From positions 62,001-126,000 of the forward strand of contig CBDDXD010000001.1 in NCBI GenBank assembly GCA_965235415.1: 64,000 bases of DNA. Direction: 5' to 3'. The notes beneath the pieces were generated by a model. That model was not told the origin of the DNA. It did no database searches and saw nothing but the letters and a program-made list of their open reading frames with translations. The DNA is from Fontibacterium subtropicum. Lineage in GTDB: Bacteria; Pseudomonadota; Alphaproteobacteria; Pelagibacterales; Pelagibacteraceae. This document shows, in pieces, positions 8,620 through 16,214 of the stretch. Numbering within the stretch: position 1 is the first letter of the stretch; each line of letters starts with the position of its first letter. Made by a program: the position numbers and the translations under genes.

Positions 8620-9297
8620 ATGCTAACTAAAAAACAAAAAAACTTGTTAATTTTTATTAACGAAAAATTAAAACGCACCGGGATATCACCGTCCTACGAC
8701 GAAATGCGAATGTCATTAAACCTTAAATCAAAGTCAGGCATTCACAGATTGATTTCAGCGCTTGAAGAAAGAGGATTTATTAAAAGATTACCCCATAAAG
8801 CAAGAGCTCTTGAAGTTATTAAACTACCAGAAAATGCTGGAGCTCAAGATTTATATAATAATTTTTCTCCAAAAATTATTAAAGGCGGTTTAGATCTTAA
8901 TAAAATTGACGATGAAGAGGTTTTTGTTCCTGTTCTTGGCAAAATAGCAGCTGGTGCTCCTATTGAAGCCTTAGAAAATCAAACTGAAAGTTTACCATTA
9001 TCAAAAAATTTCTTAGGATCGAATGAATATTTTGCATTAAAAGTTGAGGGAGACTCAATGATAGATGCAGGAATTAATACTGGAGATTATGTTATCATAA
9101 AAAAAACTAATATAGCCGAAAGTGGAAAAATAGTCGTAGCTTTAATTGACGATCATGAAGCAACTCTAAAAAGAATGCGAAAAAAAGGGCCTTCAATAGC
9201 TCTGGAAAGCGCTAATCCTGCTTATGAGACAAAAATTTACAACACTGAAAGAGTAAAAATACAAGGTGTTTTGGCTTCTTTATATAGAAAATTTTAA
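8620..9297 (+). CDS. lexA: LexA repressor
   Basis: SOS-response repressor that self-cleaves with activated RecA. The 225-residue protein has an N-terminal winged-helix DNA-binding domain (about 1-65, with the recognition region SPSYDEMRMSLNLKSKSGIH), a long alphaproteobacterial-type linker, the Ala-Gly cleavage site near 111-112 (KIAAGAPIE), the nucleophile Ser146 in VEGDSMIDAG and the general-base Lys184 in ATLKRM. All catalytic elements are intact. It stands 83 bases after trpC with its own SOS box. gltX follows after 47 bases; comEC, often next to lexA in alphaproteobacteria, is absent. Confidence 0.98.
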   Translation: MLTKKQKNLLIFINEKLKRTGISPSYDEMRMSLNLKSKSGIHRLISALEERGFIKRLPHKARALEVIKLPENAGAQDLYNNFSPKIIKGGLDLNKIDDEEVFVPVLGKIAAGAPIEALENQTESLPLSKNFLGSNEYFALKVEGDSMIDAGINTGDYVIIKKTNIAESGKIVVALIDDHEATLKRMRKKGPSIALESANPAYETKIYNTERVKIQGVLASLYRKF

Positions 9298-9344
9298 TTT
9301 ACTAATTTAAACAAATAATATTAGTTCAATTCTCATAAGAACTA

Positions 9345-10763
9345 ATGAATACTAATCAAATAGTTATTACACGTTTTGCCCCCTCTCCAACTGGGAATTT
9401 ACATATAGGTGGAGCGCGAACAGCTTTGTTTAATTGGTTATTTGCCAAAAATCAAAAAGGGAAATTTCTACTAAGAATAGAGGATACAGATACTCAAAGA
9501 TCTAAGAATGAATTTTATGAACAGATCATCTCAACTCTTAAATGGTTAGAAATAAATTGGGATGAAGAGCCATACATTCAATCAAATAACATCAAATCTC
9601 ATGTAAATATAGCTAATATTTTATTAAAAAATGGACACGCTTATAAATGTTATTGTACTGAAAAAGAGCTTGAAGATGAAAAAAAATTATATTTAGAAAA
9701 AAAAATTCCTTATACTTATAGTAAAAAATGTAGAAATATTTTAGAAAACATCGATAATAAATCTTTTGTAGTAAGATTTAAATCAAAGATTGAAGGAAAA
9801 ACCGTTCTCAAAGATTTAGTTCAAGGTAATATTGAAATAAACAACAACACAATAGAAGATTTTGTTATTTTAAGAAAGGACAACAAACCTACCTACAATT
9901 TATCAGCTGCTGTTGATGATTATCAAATGAAAATTACTCATGTGATTAGAGGTGATGATCATAAAATAAATGCTTTTAAACAAGTTCAAATATTTGAAAG
10001 AATGAATTGGAAAATGCCGGAATATGCTCACATCCCATTAATTCATTCAAAAGAAGGAAAGAAATTGTCCAAAAGAGATGATGCTTCTACAGTTGAAGAT
10101 TATAAAAAAATTGGAATTTTACCTGAAGCATTAAGAAATTATTTATTAAGACTGGGATGGTCCTATAAAGATAAAGAAATTTTTACCGAAGAAGAAAGTA
10201 TAAAATTTTTTAATTTGAAAAATATTGGAAAGTCACCATCAAAATTAGACTTTGATAGGATCAAATCAATCAATGAGTTTTATATAAAATCTACTAGGGA
10301 CGATATCTTGATAGAAAAATTAATTAATTATTCAAAATTATATAAAAAAGAAATTCCTAAACAATTTTATGATACTATTAAAATAAATTTATCATTTTTA
10401 AAAAATAAATCAAAATCTTTAGAGGATATATATAATAACTCAAAATATATATTTTCTTACGAATTAAAAGATGATGAAATTAAAAAAATAGATAAATCAA
10501 AATTTACAATTATAAAAAATATATATTTTCTTATAAAAAAAGAAAAAAAAATTGATAAAGATTATTTAAAAAATATATTTGATAAAATTATAGAAACTGA
10601 AAAAGTTAATTTTAAAGATATTGGTCAGCCTCTAAGAATTATATTAACAGGTTCTGAATATGGCCCTGCAATATATGATATAGCTAATTCTCTAAGTTTT
10701 GATGAATTTATAAATCGACTAGAACTATTCTTTTCAAAAATAGACAAAAATATTAAAAACTGA
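9345..10763 (+). CDS. gltX: glutamyl-tRNA synthetase
   Basis: Class I aminoacyl-tRNA synthetase that charges Glu onto tRNA-Glu. The 472-residue protein has the HIGH-type motif in APSPTGNLHIGGARTALFN near 13-31, RIEDTDTQRS, RGDDHKINAFKQ and the KMSKS-type loop KLSKRDD near 240. A Cys-rich stretch (YKCYCTEKEL ... KKCRN) lies near 100-130. The C-terminal anticodon-binding half is Lys-rich. Many alphaproteobacteria have a second gltX paralogue that charges tRNA-Gln, so the tRNA specificity cannot be settled from this window alone. The next gene, gltA, starts 12 bases on. Confidence 0.95.
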   Translation: MNTNQIVITRFAPSPTGNLHIGGARTALFNWLFAKNQKGKFLLRIEDTDTQRSKNEFYEQIISTLKWLEINWDEEPYIQSNNIKSHVNIANILLKNGHAYKCYCTEKELEDEKKLYLEKKIPYTYSKKCRNILENIDNKSFVVRFKSKIEGKTVLKDLVQGNIEINNNTIEDFVILRKDNKPTYNLSAAVDDYQMKITHVIRGDDHKINAFKQVQIFERMNWKMPEYAHIPLIHSKEGKKLSKRDDASTVEDYKKIGILPEALRNYLLRLGWSYKDKEIFTEEESIKFFNLKNIGKSPSKLDFDRIKSINEFYIKSTRDDILIEKLINYSKLYKKEIPKQFYDTIKINLSFLKNKSKSLEDIYNNSKYIFSYELKDDEIKKIDKSKFTIIKNIYFLIKKEKKIDKDYLKNIFDKIIETEKVNFKDIGQPLRIILTGSEYGPAIYDIANSLSFDEFINRLELFFSKIDKNIKN

Positions 10764-10775
10764 TAACTAATTTTT

Positions 10776-12062
10776 ATGTCTGACAAATGTTTTTTAGAAA
10801 TTGATGGAAAAAAATTTGAACTTCCTGTTAAAAAAGGATCAATTGGTCCATCTGTAATAGACGTTCGCGATCTTTACAAAAATACTGGTCATTTTACTTT
10901 TGATCCCGGCTTTTCTTCCACTGCAAGTTGCCAATCAAATATTTGTTATATTGATGGCGATAAAGGAACTCTTTTATATAGAGGATATGAAATTGAAAAA
11001 TTATCTGAAAAAAGTTCATTTTTAGAAGTTGCCTATCTATTAATAAAAGGTGATCTACCAAACAAAAATCAATTTAATGAATTTGCTGGGGCAATAAAAA
11101 ACCACACAATGGTTCATGAACAAATAAGATCTTTTTATAATGGTTTCAGACGTGGCGGTCACCCTATGGCTATGATGTTAGGTGTTGTAGGTGCTTTATC
11201 TGCATTTTATGCTGACTCCGCAAATGTTAATGATGCTAAAGAAAGAGAAATATCATCAAGAAGAATGATTGCAAAAGTTCCAACTTTGGCTGCAATGGCT
11301 TACAAATACTCAATAGGTCAACCATTTGTGTATCCTGACAATGAATTAGATTACTGCGAAAATTTCTTAAAAATGTGTTTTTCTGTTCCCACTCAAAAAT
11401 ACAAAGTTAATAAAATAATTGCTAGTGCATTAGAAAAAATATTCATTCTTCATGCGGATCATGAACAAAATGCATCTACCTCAACAGTAAGACTATCAGC
11501 TTCTTCAGGGGTTAACCCTTTTGCTTCCATAGCATCCGGTTTTTCAGCTCTTTGGGGTCCTCTGCATGGGGGCGCAAATGAAGCTGCTTTAAATATGTTA
11601 AAAAAAATTGGTACGGTAAAAAATATTCCAGAATTCATAAAAAGAGCAAAAGATCCTAATGATAACTTTCGTTTAATGGGATTTGGTCATAGAGTATATA
11701 AAAATTATGACCCACGAGCTAAAGTGATGCAAAAAGCATGTCATGAAGTTCTAGAAGTTATGGGCAAAAAAGATGATGAGTTATTAAAAGTAGCTATTGA
11801 ACTAGAAAAAATAGCATTAAATGACGATTACTTTGTCAAAAAAAAATTATATCCAAACATAGATTTTTATTCTGGAATAACATTAAGTGCTATGGGTTTT
11901 TCTACTGAAATGTTTGTAGTTCTGTTTGCTGTTGCAAGAACAGCTGGATGGATAGCTCATTGGAAAGAAATGTATTTAGATCCAACTAATAAATTAAGTA
12001 GACCTAGACAACTATATCTTGGTGAAAACAAAAGAGAATTTATAGATATTGATAAAAGATAG
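10776..12062 (+). CDS. gltA: citrate synthase
   Basis: Condenses acetyl-CoA and oxaloacetate at the entry to the TCA cycle. At 428 residues it is the type II (Gram-negative, hexameric) form, with the N-terminal beta-rich domain (DKCFLEIDGKKFELPVKKG), GDKGTLLYRGYEIEKL, FSALWGPLHGGANEAAL with a catalytic His, MGFGHRVYKNYDPRA with the second catalytic His, and NIDFYSGITL with the catalytic Asp nearby. It converges with lpxB, with 3 bases between the stops. gltX-gltA-lpxB adjacency is consistent with alphaproteobacterial order. Confidence 0.98.
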   Translation: MSDKCFLEIDGKKFELPVKKGSIGPSVIDVRDLYKNTGHFTFDPGFSSTASCQSNICYIDGDKGTLLYRGYEIEKLSEKSSFLEVAYLLIKGDLPNKNQFNEFAGAIKNHTMVHEQIRSFYNGFRRGGHPMAMMLGVVGALSAFYADSANVNDAKEREISSRRMIAKVPTLAAMAYKYSIGQPFVYPDNELDYCENFLKMCFSVPTQKYKVNKIIASALEKIFILHADHEQNASTSTVRLSASSGVNPFASIASGFSALWGPLHGGANEAALNMLKKIGTVKNIPEFIKRAKDPNDNFRLMGFGHRVYKNYDPRAKVMQKACHEVLEVMGKKDDELLKVAIELEKIALNDDYFVKKKLYPNIDFYSGITLSAMGFSTEMFVVLFAVARTAGWIAHWKEMYLDPTNKLSRPRQLYLGENKREFIDIDKR

Positions 12063-12065
12063 TTA

Positions 12066-13175
12066 CTATTCTAGTAAATAATTAGAGATTCTTTCAAGAC
12101 TATCTGGGACAATAATTGTTTCTAATATTTTATTATATTCAATAACTAATTGATCTCTTAACAATTCATTATCGATAAATTTTTTAGCTGTTTTATAAAT
12201 TTCATCTGAATTACATTTGCCTTGTATTAATTCAGGTATTACTTCAAAGTTTCCAATAATATTTAGAATATTTCCAAATTTGGTTTTAACAAAAGGTTTA
12301 ATTAATAAATAATTTAACCAAGATGTCTTATAAACAACAATTAATGGACATTGGTTCTTGCAAATATCTAAAGTAATAGTTCCTGATTTAGATATAGTTA
12401 AAATTGATTCTTGAATACATCTATTCTTATCATCATCATTAGTAGTGATAAGAAAATTATCAATTTTAGATTTTACCAAATAATTATTAATTAAATTTTT
12501 ATTATTTATAGAAGTTGGTATATGAAAAATAAAATTATTATTTAAATTAATCTTTTTAATTACTTCTATAAAAATAGGCATAAAAGTCATTAACTCTGAA
12601 TTTCTACTTCCTGGACACAGTGTTAAATATTTTTGATTTTTTCGTTTCGTTTTATTAATTTTAAAGACCGAAAAATCAAAAAAAGGATGCCCTACAAAAG
12701 AATTTCTAATAAATCCTTCAAAATATTTTTTTTCAAAAGAAAAGAGCAAAAGTAAATGATCAATAAATTTATATAATATTTTTTTTCTATTTTCTCTCCA
12801 AGCCCAAACTTGCGGGGCAACTAAATGAATTGTTTTTATATTACTATTTATATTTTTAATTTTATTTAAAATACGAAAAGAAAAATCTGGAGAATCAATT
12901 GAAAAAATAATATCAGGATTAAATTCTAGTATTTTTTTTACTGTTAGATTAATTTTTTCTTTGATAGAAAATAAATTTCTTAATACATCAATAAGACCCA
13001 TATAAGCGATATCTTTAATATCAAATATACAATCAATATTTTGTGATTTAATATTTTCTCCTCCAATTGCTAAAAATTGAATGTTTAAATTTTTTTCTTT
13101 AATTTTTTTAATAATAAGAGATGCAATTTTATCACCTGAGGACTCACCAGTAATAATAAATATTTTTTTTGACAA
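12066..13175 (-). CDS. lpxB: lipid-A-disaccharide synthase
   Basis: Joins UDP-2,3-diacylglucosamine and lipid X to form the lipid A disaccharide, at the inner membrane. The 369-residue GT19 protein has ITGESSGDKIAS at 8-19, FLAIGGENIK, IDSPDFSFRIL, HLVAPQVWAWRENR and LTLCPGSRNSE. The start is TTG at 13175; I keep it because SxxIFIITGESSGD is the normal beginning and no ATG is near. It lies 1 base after the lpxI stop, the last gene of the rpsB-to-lpxB run. Confidence 0.96.
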   Translation of the reverse strand: MSKKIFIITGESSGDKIASLIIKKIKEKNLNIQFLAIGGENIKSQNIDCIFDIKDIAYMGLIDVLRNLFSIKEKINLTVKKILEFNPDIIFSIDSPDFSFRILNKIKNINSNIKTIHLVAPQVWAWRENRKKILYKFIDHLLLLFSFEKKYFEGFIRNSFVGHPFFDFSVFKINKTKRKNQKYLTLCPGSRNSELMTFMPIFIEVIKKINLNNNFIFHIPTSINNKNLINNYLVKSKIDNFLITTNDDDKNRCIQESILTISKSGTITLDICKNQCPLIVVYKTSWLNYLLIKPFVKTKFGNILNIIGNFEVIPELIQGKCNSDEIYKTAKKFIDNELLRDQLVIEYNKILETIIVPDSLERISNYLLE

Positions 13176-13176
13176 T

Positions 13177-13983
13177 TTATAAAGTGATAATAAAGAAGTT
13201 ATTTTTTTTAGTTAAATTTATAATTTTATCTTTGTCCAAAATAATATTTTTAGATCTTTTAACAGCAATTCCTTTAATATTTGAATTAATACAATTTTTA
13301 ACGGTATCTAATCCTATTGTTGGTAGATCCACTCTAGGATCTTGATTTATTTTTGGAAATTTGACTAATATTGATTTATTTTTGAGCTTATATTTTTTTG
13401 ATAAATATAATGATCTTTTAATAGTTTGATCAGTTCCTTCAGGACCCTCAATTGCTAGAACGAAACCATCATTTATTACAACTGATTGACCAATATCAAA
13501 TTTACTTAAAGATTTAACCACACTAATCCCTTTTGATATGCTCATTTTATCTAGATTATTAATTTTAACATTATTGATAGATTTTTCTTTAAATACTAAC
13601 TCAGGAGTAAATTTCATACTATTGAGGACTTTAATTTTATTTTCTTTAAAAATTTTAATTATTTCTTTTAAAATATTACCATCACCTTTTTTAAATGCAG
13701 AAAATAATCTAGGAAGATAAAATAAAGCTTTTCTATCAAATTTTAGTAAAGAAATTTCAGGTCTTTTAACTTTTCCAATAAAAATTACATTTTTACAATT
13801 ATTTTTTTTTAATATTGATAGAGCTTTTCCAAGTTCAGTTATTTTTAAAGCATAAGAATTTTTATATTTTTTATAAATATTTAATTTTGTTAAATCTAAA
13901 ATTAAGAAATCTTTATTTTGTTTTAATAATGTTTTAATTAAAAATTTAGGTAGGTCAGTTTCTCCAACTATTAAACCAAGCAT
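13177..13983 (-). CDS. lpxI: UDP-2,3-diacylglucosamine pyrophosphatase LpxI
   Basis: Hydrolyses UDP-2,3-diacylglucosamine to lipid X; LpxI (formerly DUF1009) replaces LpxH in alphaproteobacteria. The 268-residue length fits. It begins LGLIVGETDLPKFLIK, has FIGKVKRPE near 75-83, KKGDGNILKEI, VINDGFVLAIEGPEGTDQTI near 167-186, and a C-terminal LVKFPKINQDPRVDLPTIGL segment, all typical of the family. Its position between lpxA and lpxB, with no gap after lpxA and 1 base before lpxB, supports the call. Confidence 0.93.
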   Translation of the reverse strand: MLGLIVGETDLPKFLIKTLLKQNKDFLILDLTKLNIYKKYKNSYALKITELGKALSILKKNNCKNVIFIGKVKRPEISLLKFDRKALFYLPRLFSAFKKGDGNILKEIIKIFKENKIKVLNSMKFTPELVFKEKSINNVKINNLDKMSISKGISVVKSLSKFDIGQSVVINDGFVLAIEGPEGTDQTIKRSLYLSKKYKLKNKSILVKFPKINQDPRVDLPTIGLDTVKNCINSNIKGIAVKRSKNIILDKDKIINLTKKNNFFIITL

Positions 13984-14760
13984 TTATTTTAAAGGTCGAC
14001 AAATTGGTCTTTTTTCACTCTTTTCTAGAAAATTTATAACTTCAGATACTGTTTTAAAATTAGAAAATTTTCTAGCTTGTTCTATCCCATTTTTCAAAAG
14101 ATCATTTGAAAAAATTAATTTTACAGCATTATTTAATCCATTTATTTCATCTGAGGAATATCCAGCTCTTTTTAAACCTATTATATTAATTCCATCTAAA
14201 TGAGATCTATTTCCAGTCACTAATCCATAAGGTATTACATCTTTTTCTACTCCTGTCATTCCACCTATCATTGCAAATTTTCCAATTCGAGTAAATTGTT
14301 GAACCGCAGAATTTCCACCAATTATTACATTATCATCTATTTCAACGTGACCAGCTATTGCAACATTATTTGCAATAATAACATTATTTCCAATTTTACA
14401 ATCGTGAGCAATATGTGATGAAATCATAAACAAACAATTATTGCCAATTTTTGTAACTCCACCTCCATGATTTGTGCCAGGATTTATTGTAACGTACTCT
14501 CTAATTTTATTTTTTTTTCCAATTATTAATTTTGTTTTTTCCCCTTTAAATTTTAAATCTTGTGGAGCACTACCTATAGTAGCAAAGGAATAAATTTCAC
14601 ATTCATCTGATATGGAAGTATCCCCATCTATAACTACATGGGATAATATTTTTACATTATTTCCAATTTTAACTTCTTTACCAATAATGCTAAATGGCCC
14701 AACTTCAACCGAAGATTCTAATTTAGAATTTTTATCAATAATTGCCTTATCGCTTAACAT
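13984..14760 (-). CDS. lpxA: UDP-N-acetylglucosamine acyltransferase
   Basis: First step of lipid A synthesis: transfers a 3-hydroxyacyl chain from acyl carrier protein to UDP-GlcNAc. I start at the ATG at 14760, which overlaps the fabZ stop by one base; an upstream TTG at 14763 would add one residue. The 258-residue protein is built of left-handed beta-helix hexapeptide repeats (IGNNVKI, IGKKNKI, IGNNCLF, IGNNVIIANN, IDDNVIIGGN), with the catalytic His in SSHIAHDCKIG near 124 and the C-terminal helical domain ending with RPICRPLK. Confidence 0.97.
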   Translation of the reverse strand: MLSDKAIIDKNSKLESSVEVGPFSIIGKEVKIGNNVKILSHVVIDGDTSISDECEIYSFATIGSAPQDLKFKGEKTKLIIGKKNKIREYVTINPGTNHGGGVTKIGNNCLFMISSHIAHDCKIGNNVIIANNVAIAGHVEIDDNVIIGGNSAVQQFTRIGKFAMIGGMTGVEKDVIPYGLVTGNRSHLDGINIIGLKRAGYSSDEINGLNNAVKLIFSNDLLKNGIEQARKFSNFKTVSEVINFLEKSEKRPICRPLK

Positions 14761-15218
14761 CAATCTTTTCTATCAACTATAGTTGCCATCCACTCAGAAT
14801 CTGCCATTATTTGATCGTTTACCATTGCAACTCCTTTATACTTCCAAACTTTGCCTTTCGATCTTATAGCCTCTACTTTTAATCTTAGTTCACATTCAGG
14901 CATTACAGGATTTCTAAATCTCGCATTATTAACTGTCATTAAATAAACTAATTTATTTTTTACAATTTCTCGATCTATACTATAAGCAGTTAATGCTGCA
15001 GCGCTTTGACCAAAAGCTTCTACTATCAAAACACCAGGCATTACTGGCTGACCTGGAAAATGGCCATTAAAAAAAAAATCTGTTTTTTTAATGTTCATTA
15101 CACCTGTTGCAGAAATCATCGGAATTATATCGATAAGTTTATCAATTAATAAAAATGGTTTTCTATGAGGTATTAAACTTTCTATTTCTTCTTTATTAAT
15201 TTCTTTTTTTAAATTCAT
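14760..15218 (-). CDS. fabZ: 3-hydroxyacyl-[acyl-carrier-protein] dehydratase FabZ
   Basis: Dehydrates 3-hydroxyacyl-ACP in fatty acid elongation and competes with LpxA for hydroxyacyl-ACP, which is why it sits among the lpx genes. The 152-residue hot-dog fold has LIPHRKPFLLIDKLID near 15-30, the catalytic His in FFNGHFPGQPVMPGVL near 53, and the catalytic Glu in IVEAFGQSAA. One-base overlaps join it to lpxD and lpxA. Confidence 0.97.
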   Translation of the reverse strand: MNLKKEINKEEIESLIPHRKPFLLIDKLIDIIPMISATGVMNIKKTDFFFNGHFPGQPVMPGVLIVEAFGQSAAALTAYSIDREIVKNKLVYLMTVNNARFRNPVMPECELRLKVEAIRSKGKVWKYKGVAMVNDQIMADSEWMATIVDRKD

Positions 15219-16198
15219 TATTTTTTACTAGTTAAAAAATCTCTAATACTTTTAGCTGGATAACCCATAACTACTTGATTGTCTGCAATATCAGCAATGA
15301 CTCCGCTCTTTCCACCTATTTTTACATTATCACCTATAGATAAATGACCAGAAATTCCAGTTTGACCACCAATTTTGACATTATTTCCTATAGTCGTGCT
15401 ACCAGCTATCCCTGATTGAGCCGCTATCATACAGTAATTACCAATTTTGACATTATGTGCAATTTGGACTTGGTTATCAATAGAAGTAAATTCACCAATA
15501 ACCGTATCACTCAATGAACCTCTATCAATTGTGCAAAAAGAACCTATTTGTACATCATTTTCTATAATTACTCTTCCTATATGAGGAAATCTAATTCTTT
15601 TTTTTTTTTCAAAATTAAAACCAAAACCTGTTTGGCCAATTAATGATCCTGATTTTATAATTATATTATCTCCTAAAAGAGCATTTTCAATTATAACATT
15701 AGATCCAATCTTACAATTTTTTCCAATATGAACTCCATTTTTAATAATAACATTATTTCCAATCACTGTATTAAATCCAATGCTTGCTCTTTTATCAATT
15801 AAGGTATTTTGTCCTACCGAAATATTCCTCTTATTTAAAAGATTTTTATTTTTTAATACAAAAATATTTTCATTATCAGTTTCTGAACCAGGATAAAAAA
15901 TTTTAACAACTTTATAAAAATCTAGTAATGGATTATTAGAAATAATTGGTATAGTATTTTTTTTAATATATTTTGATAATTTTTGATTAACAATACAAGC
16001 TGAAGCTTTAGTATTTTTAATATTAGATTCATATTTAAGATCATTAAAAAATGTAAGGTCACCAGTTTTTGCATCTTTAATATTATTGACTCCAAAAATT
16101 TTTATATTGGAAAGTTTATTATTAAAATTATTACAAATATTTAAAATATCATTTATTAATATAAATTTTTTTGATTTTTTAAAAAAAGTTTTATTCAT
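15218..16198 (-). CDS. lpxD: UDP-3-O-acylglucosamine N-acyltransferase
   Basis: Adds the second hydroxyacyl chain in lipid A synthesis. The 326-residue protein has an N-terminal uridine-binding domain (about 1-100, with NNIKDAKTGDLTFFNDLKY and NNPLLDFYKVVKIF) and a long hexapeptide-repeat beta-helix (VGQNTLIDKRASIGFNTVIG and onward). The active site His is in QIAHNVKIGNYCMIAAQSGIAGS near 246, and the C-terminal tail has MGYPAKSIRDFL. It follows bamA after 16 bases and overlaps fabZ by one. Confidence 0.97.
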   Translation of the reverse strand: MNKTFFKKSKKFILINDILNICNNFNNKLSNIKIFGVNNIKDAKTGDLTFFNDLKYESNIKNTKASACIVNQKLSKYIKKNTIPIISNNPLLDFYKVVKIFYPGSETDNENIFVLKNKNLLNKRNISVGQNTLIDKRASIGFNTVIGNNVIIKNGVHIGKNCKIGSNVIIENALLGDNIIIKSGSLIGQTGFGFNFEKKKRIRFPHIGRVIIENDVQIGSFCTIDRGSLSDTVIGEFTSIDNQVQIAHNVKIGNYCMIAAQSGIAGSTTIGNNVKIGGQTGISGHLSIGDNVKIGGKSGVIADIADNQVVMGYPAKSIRDFLTSKK

Positions 16199-16214
16199 TT
16201 AAATTAAAAACAAA

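Noticed and set aside
9326..9346. AGTTC...GAACT dyad just upstream of gltX, resembling half-sites of the SOS box
   Set aside because: The orientation is inverted with 11 bases between, not the GAAC-N7-GAAC direct repeat; gltX is not a known SOS gene.
12063..12077. TTACTA-TTC-TAGTAA hairpin between convergent gltA and lpxB
   Set aside because: Only 6 bp, AT-rich and without a T-run; it overlaps the end of lpxB, so I do not call a terminator.
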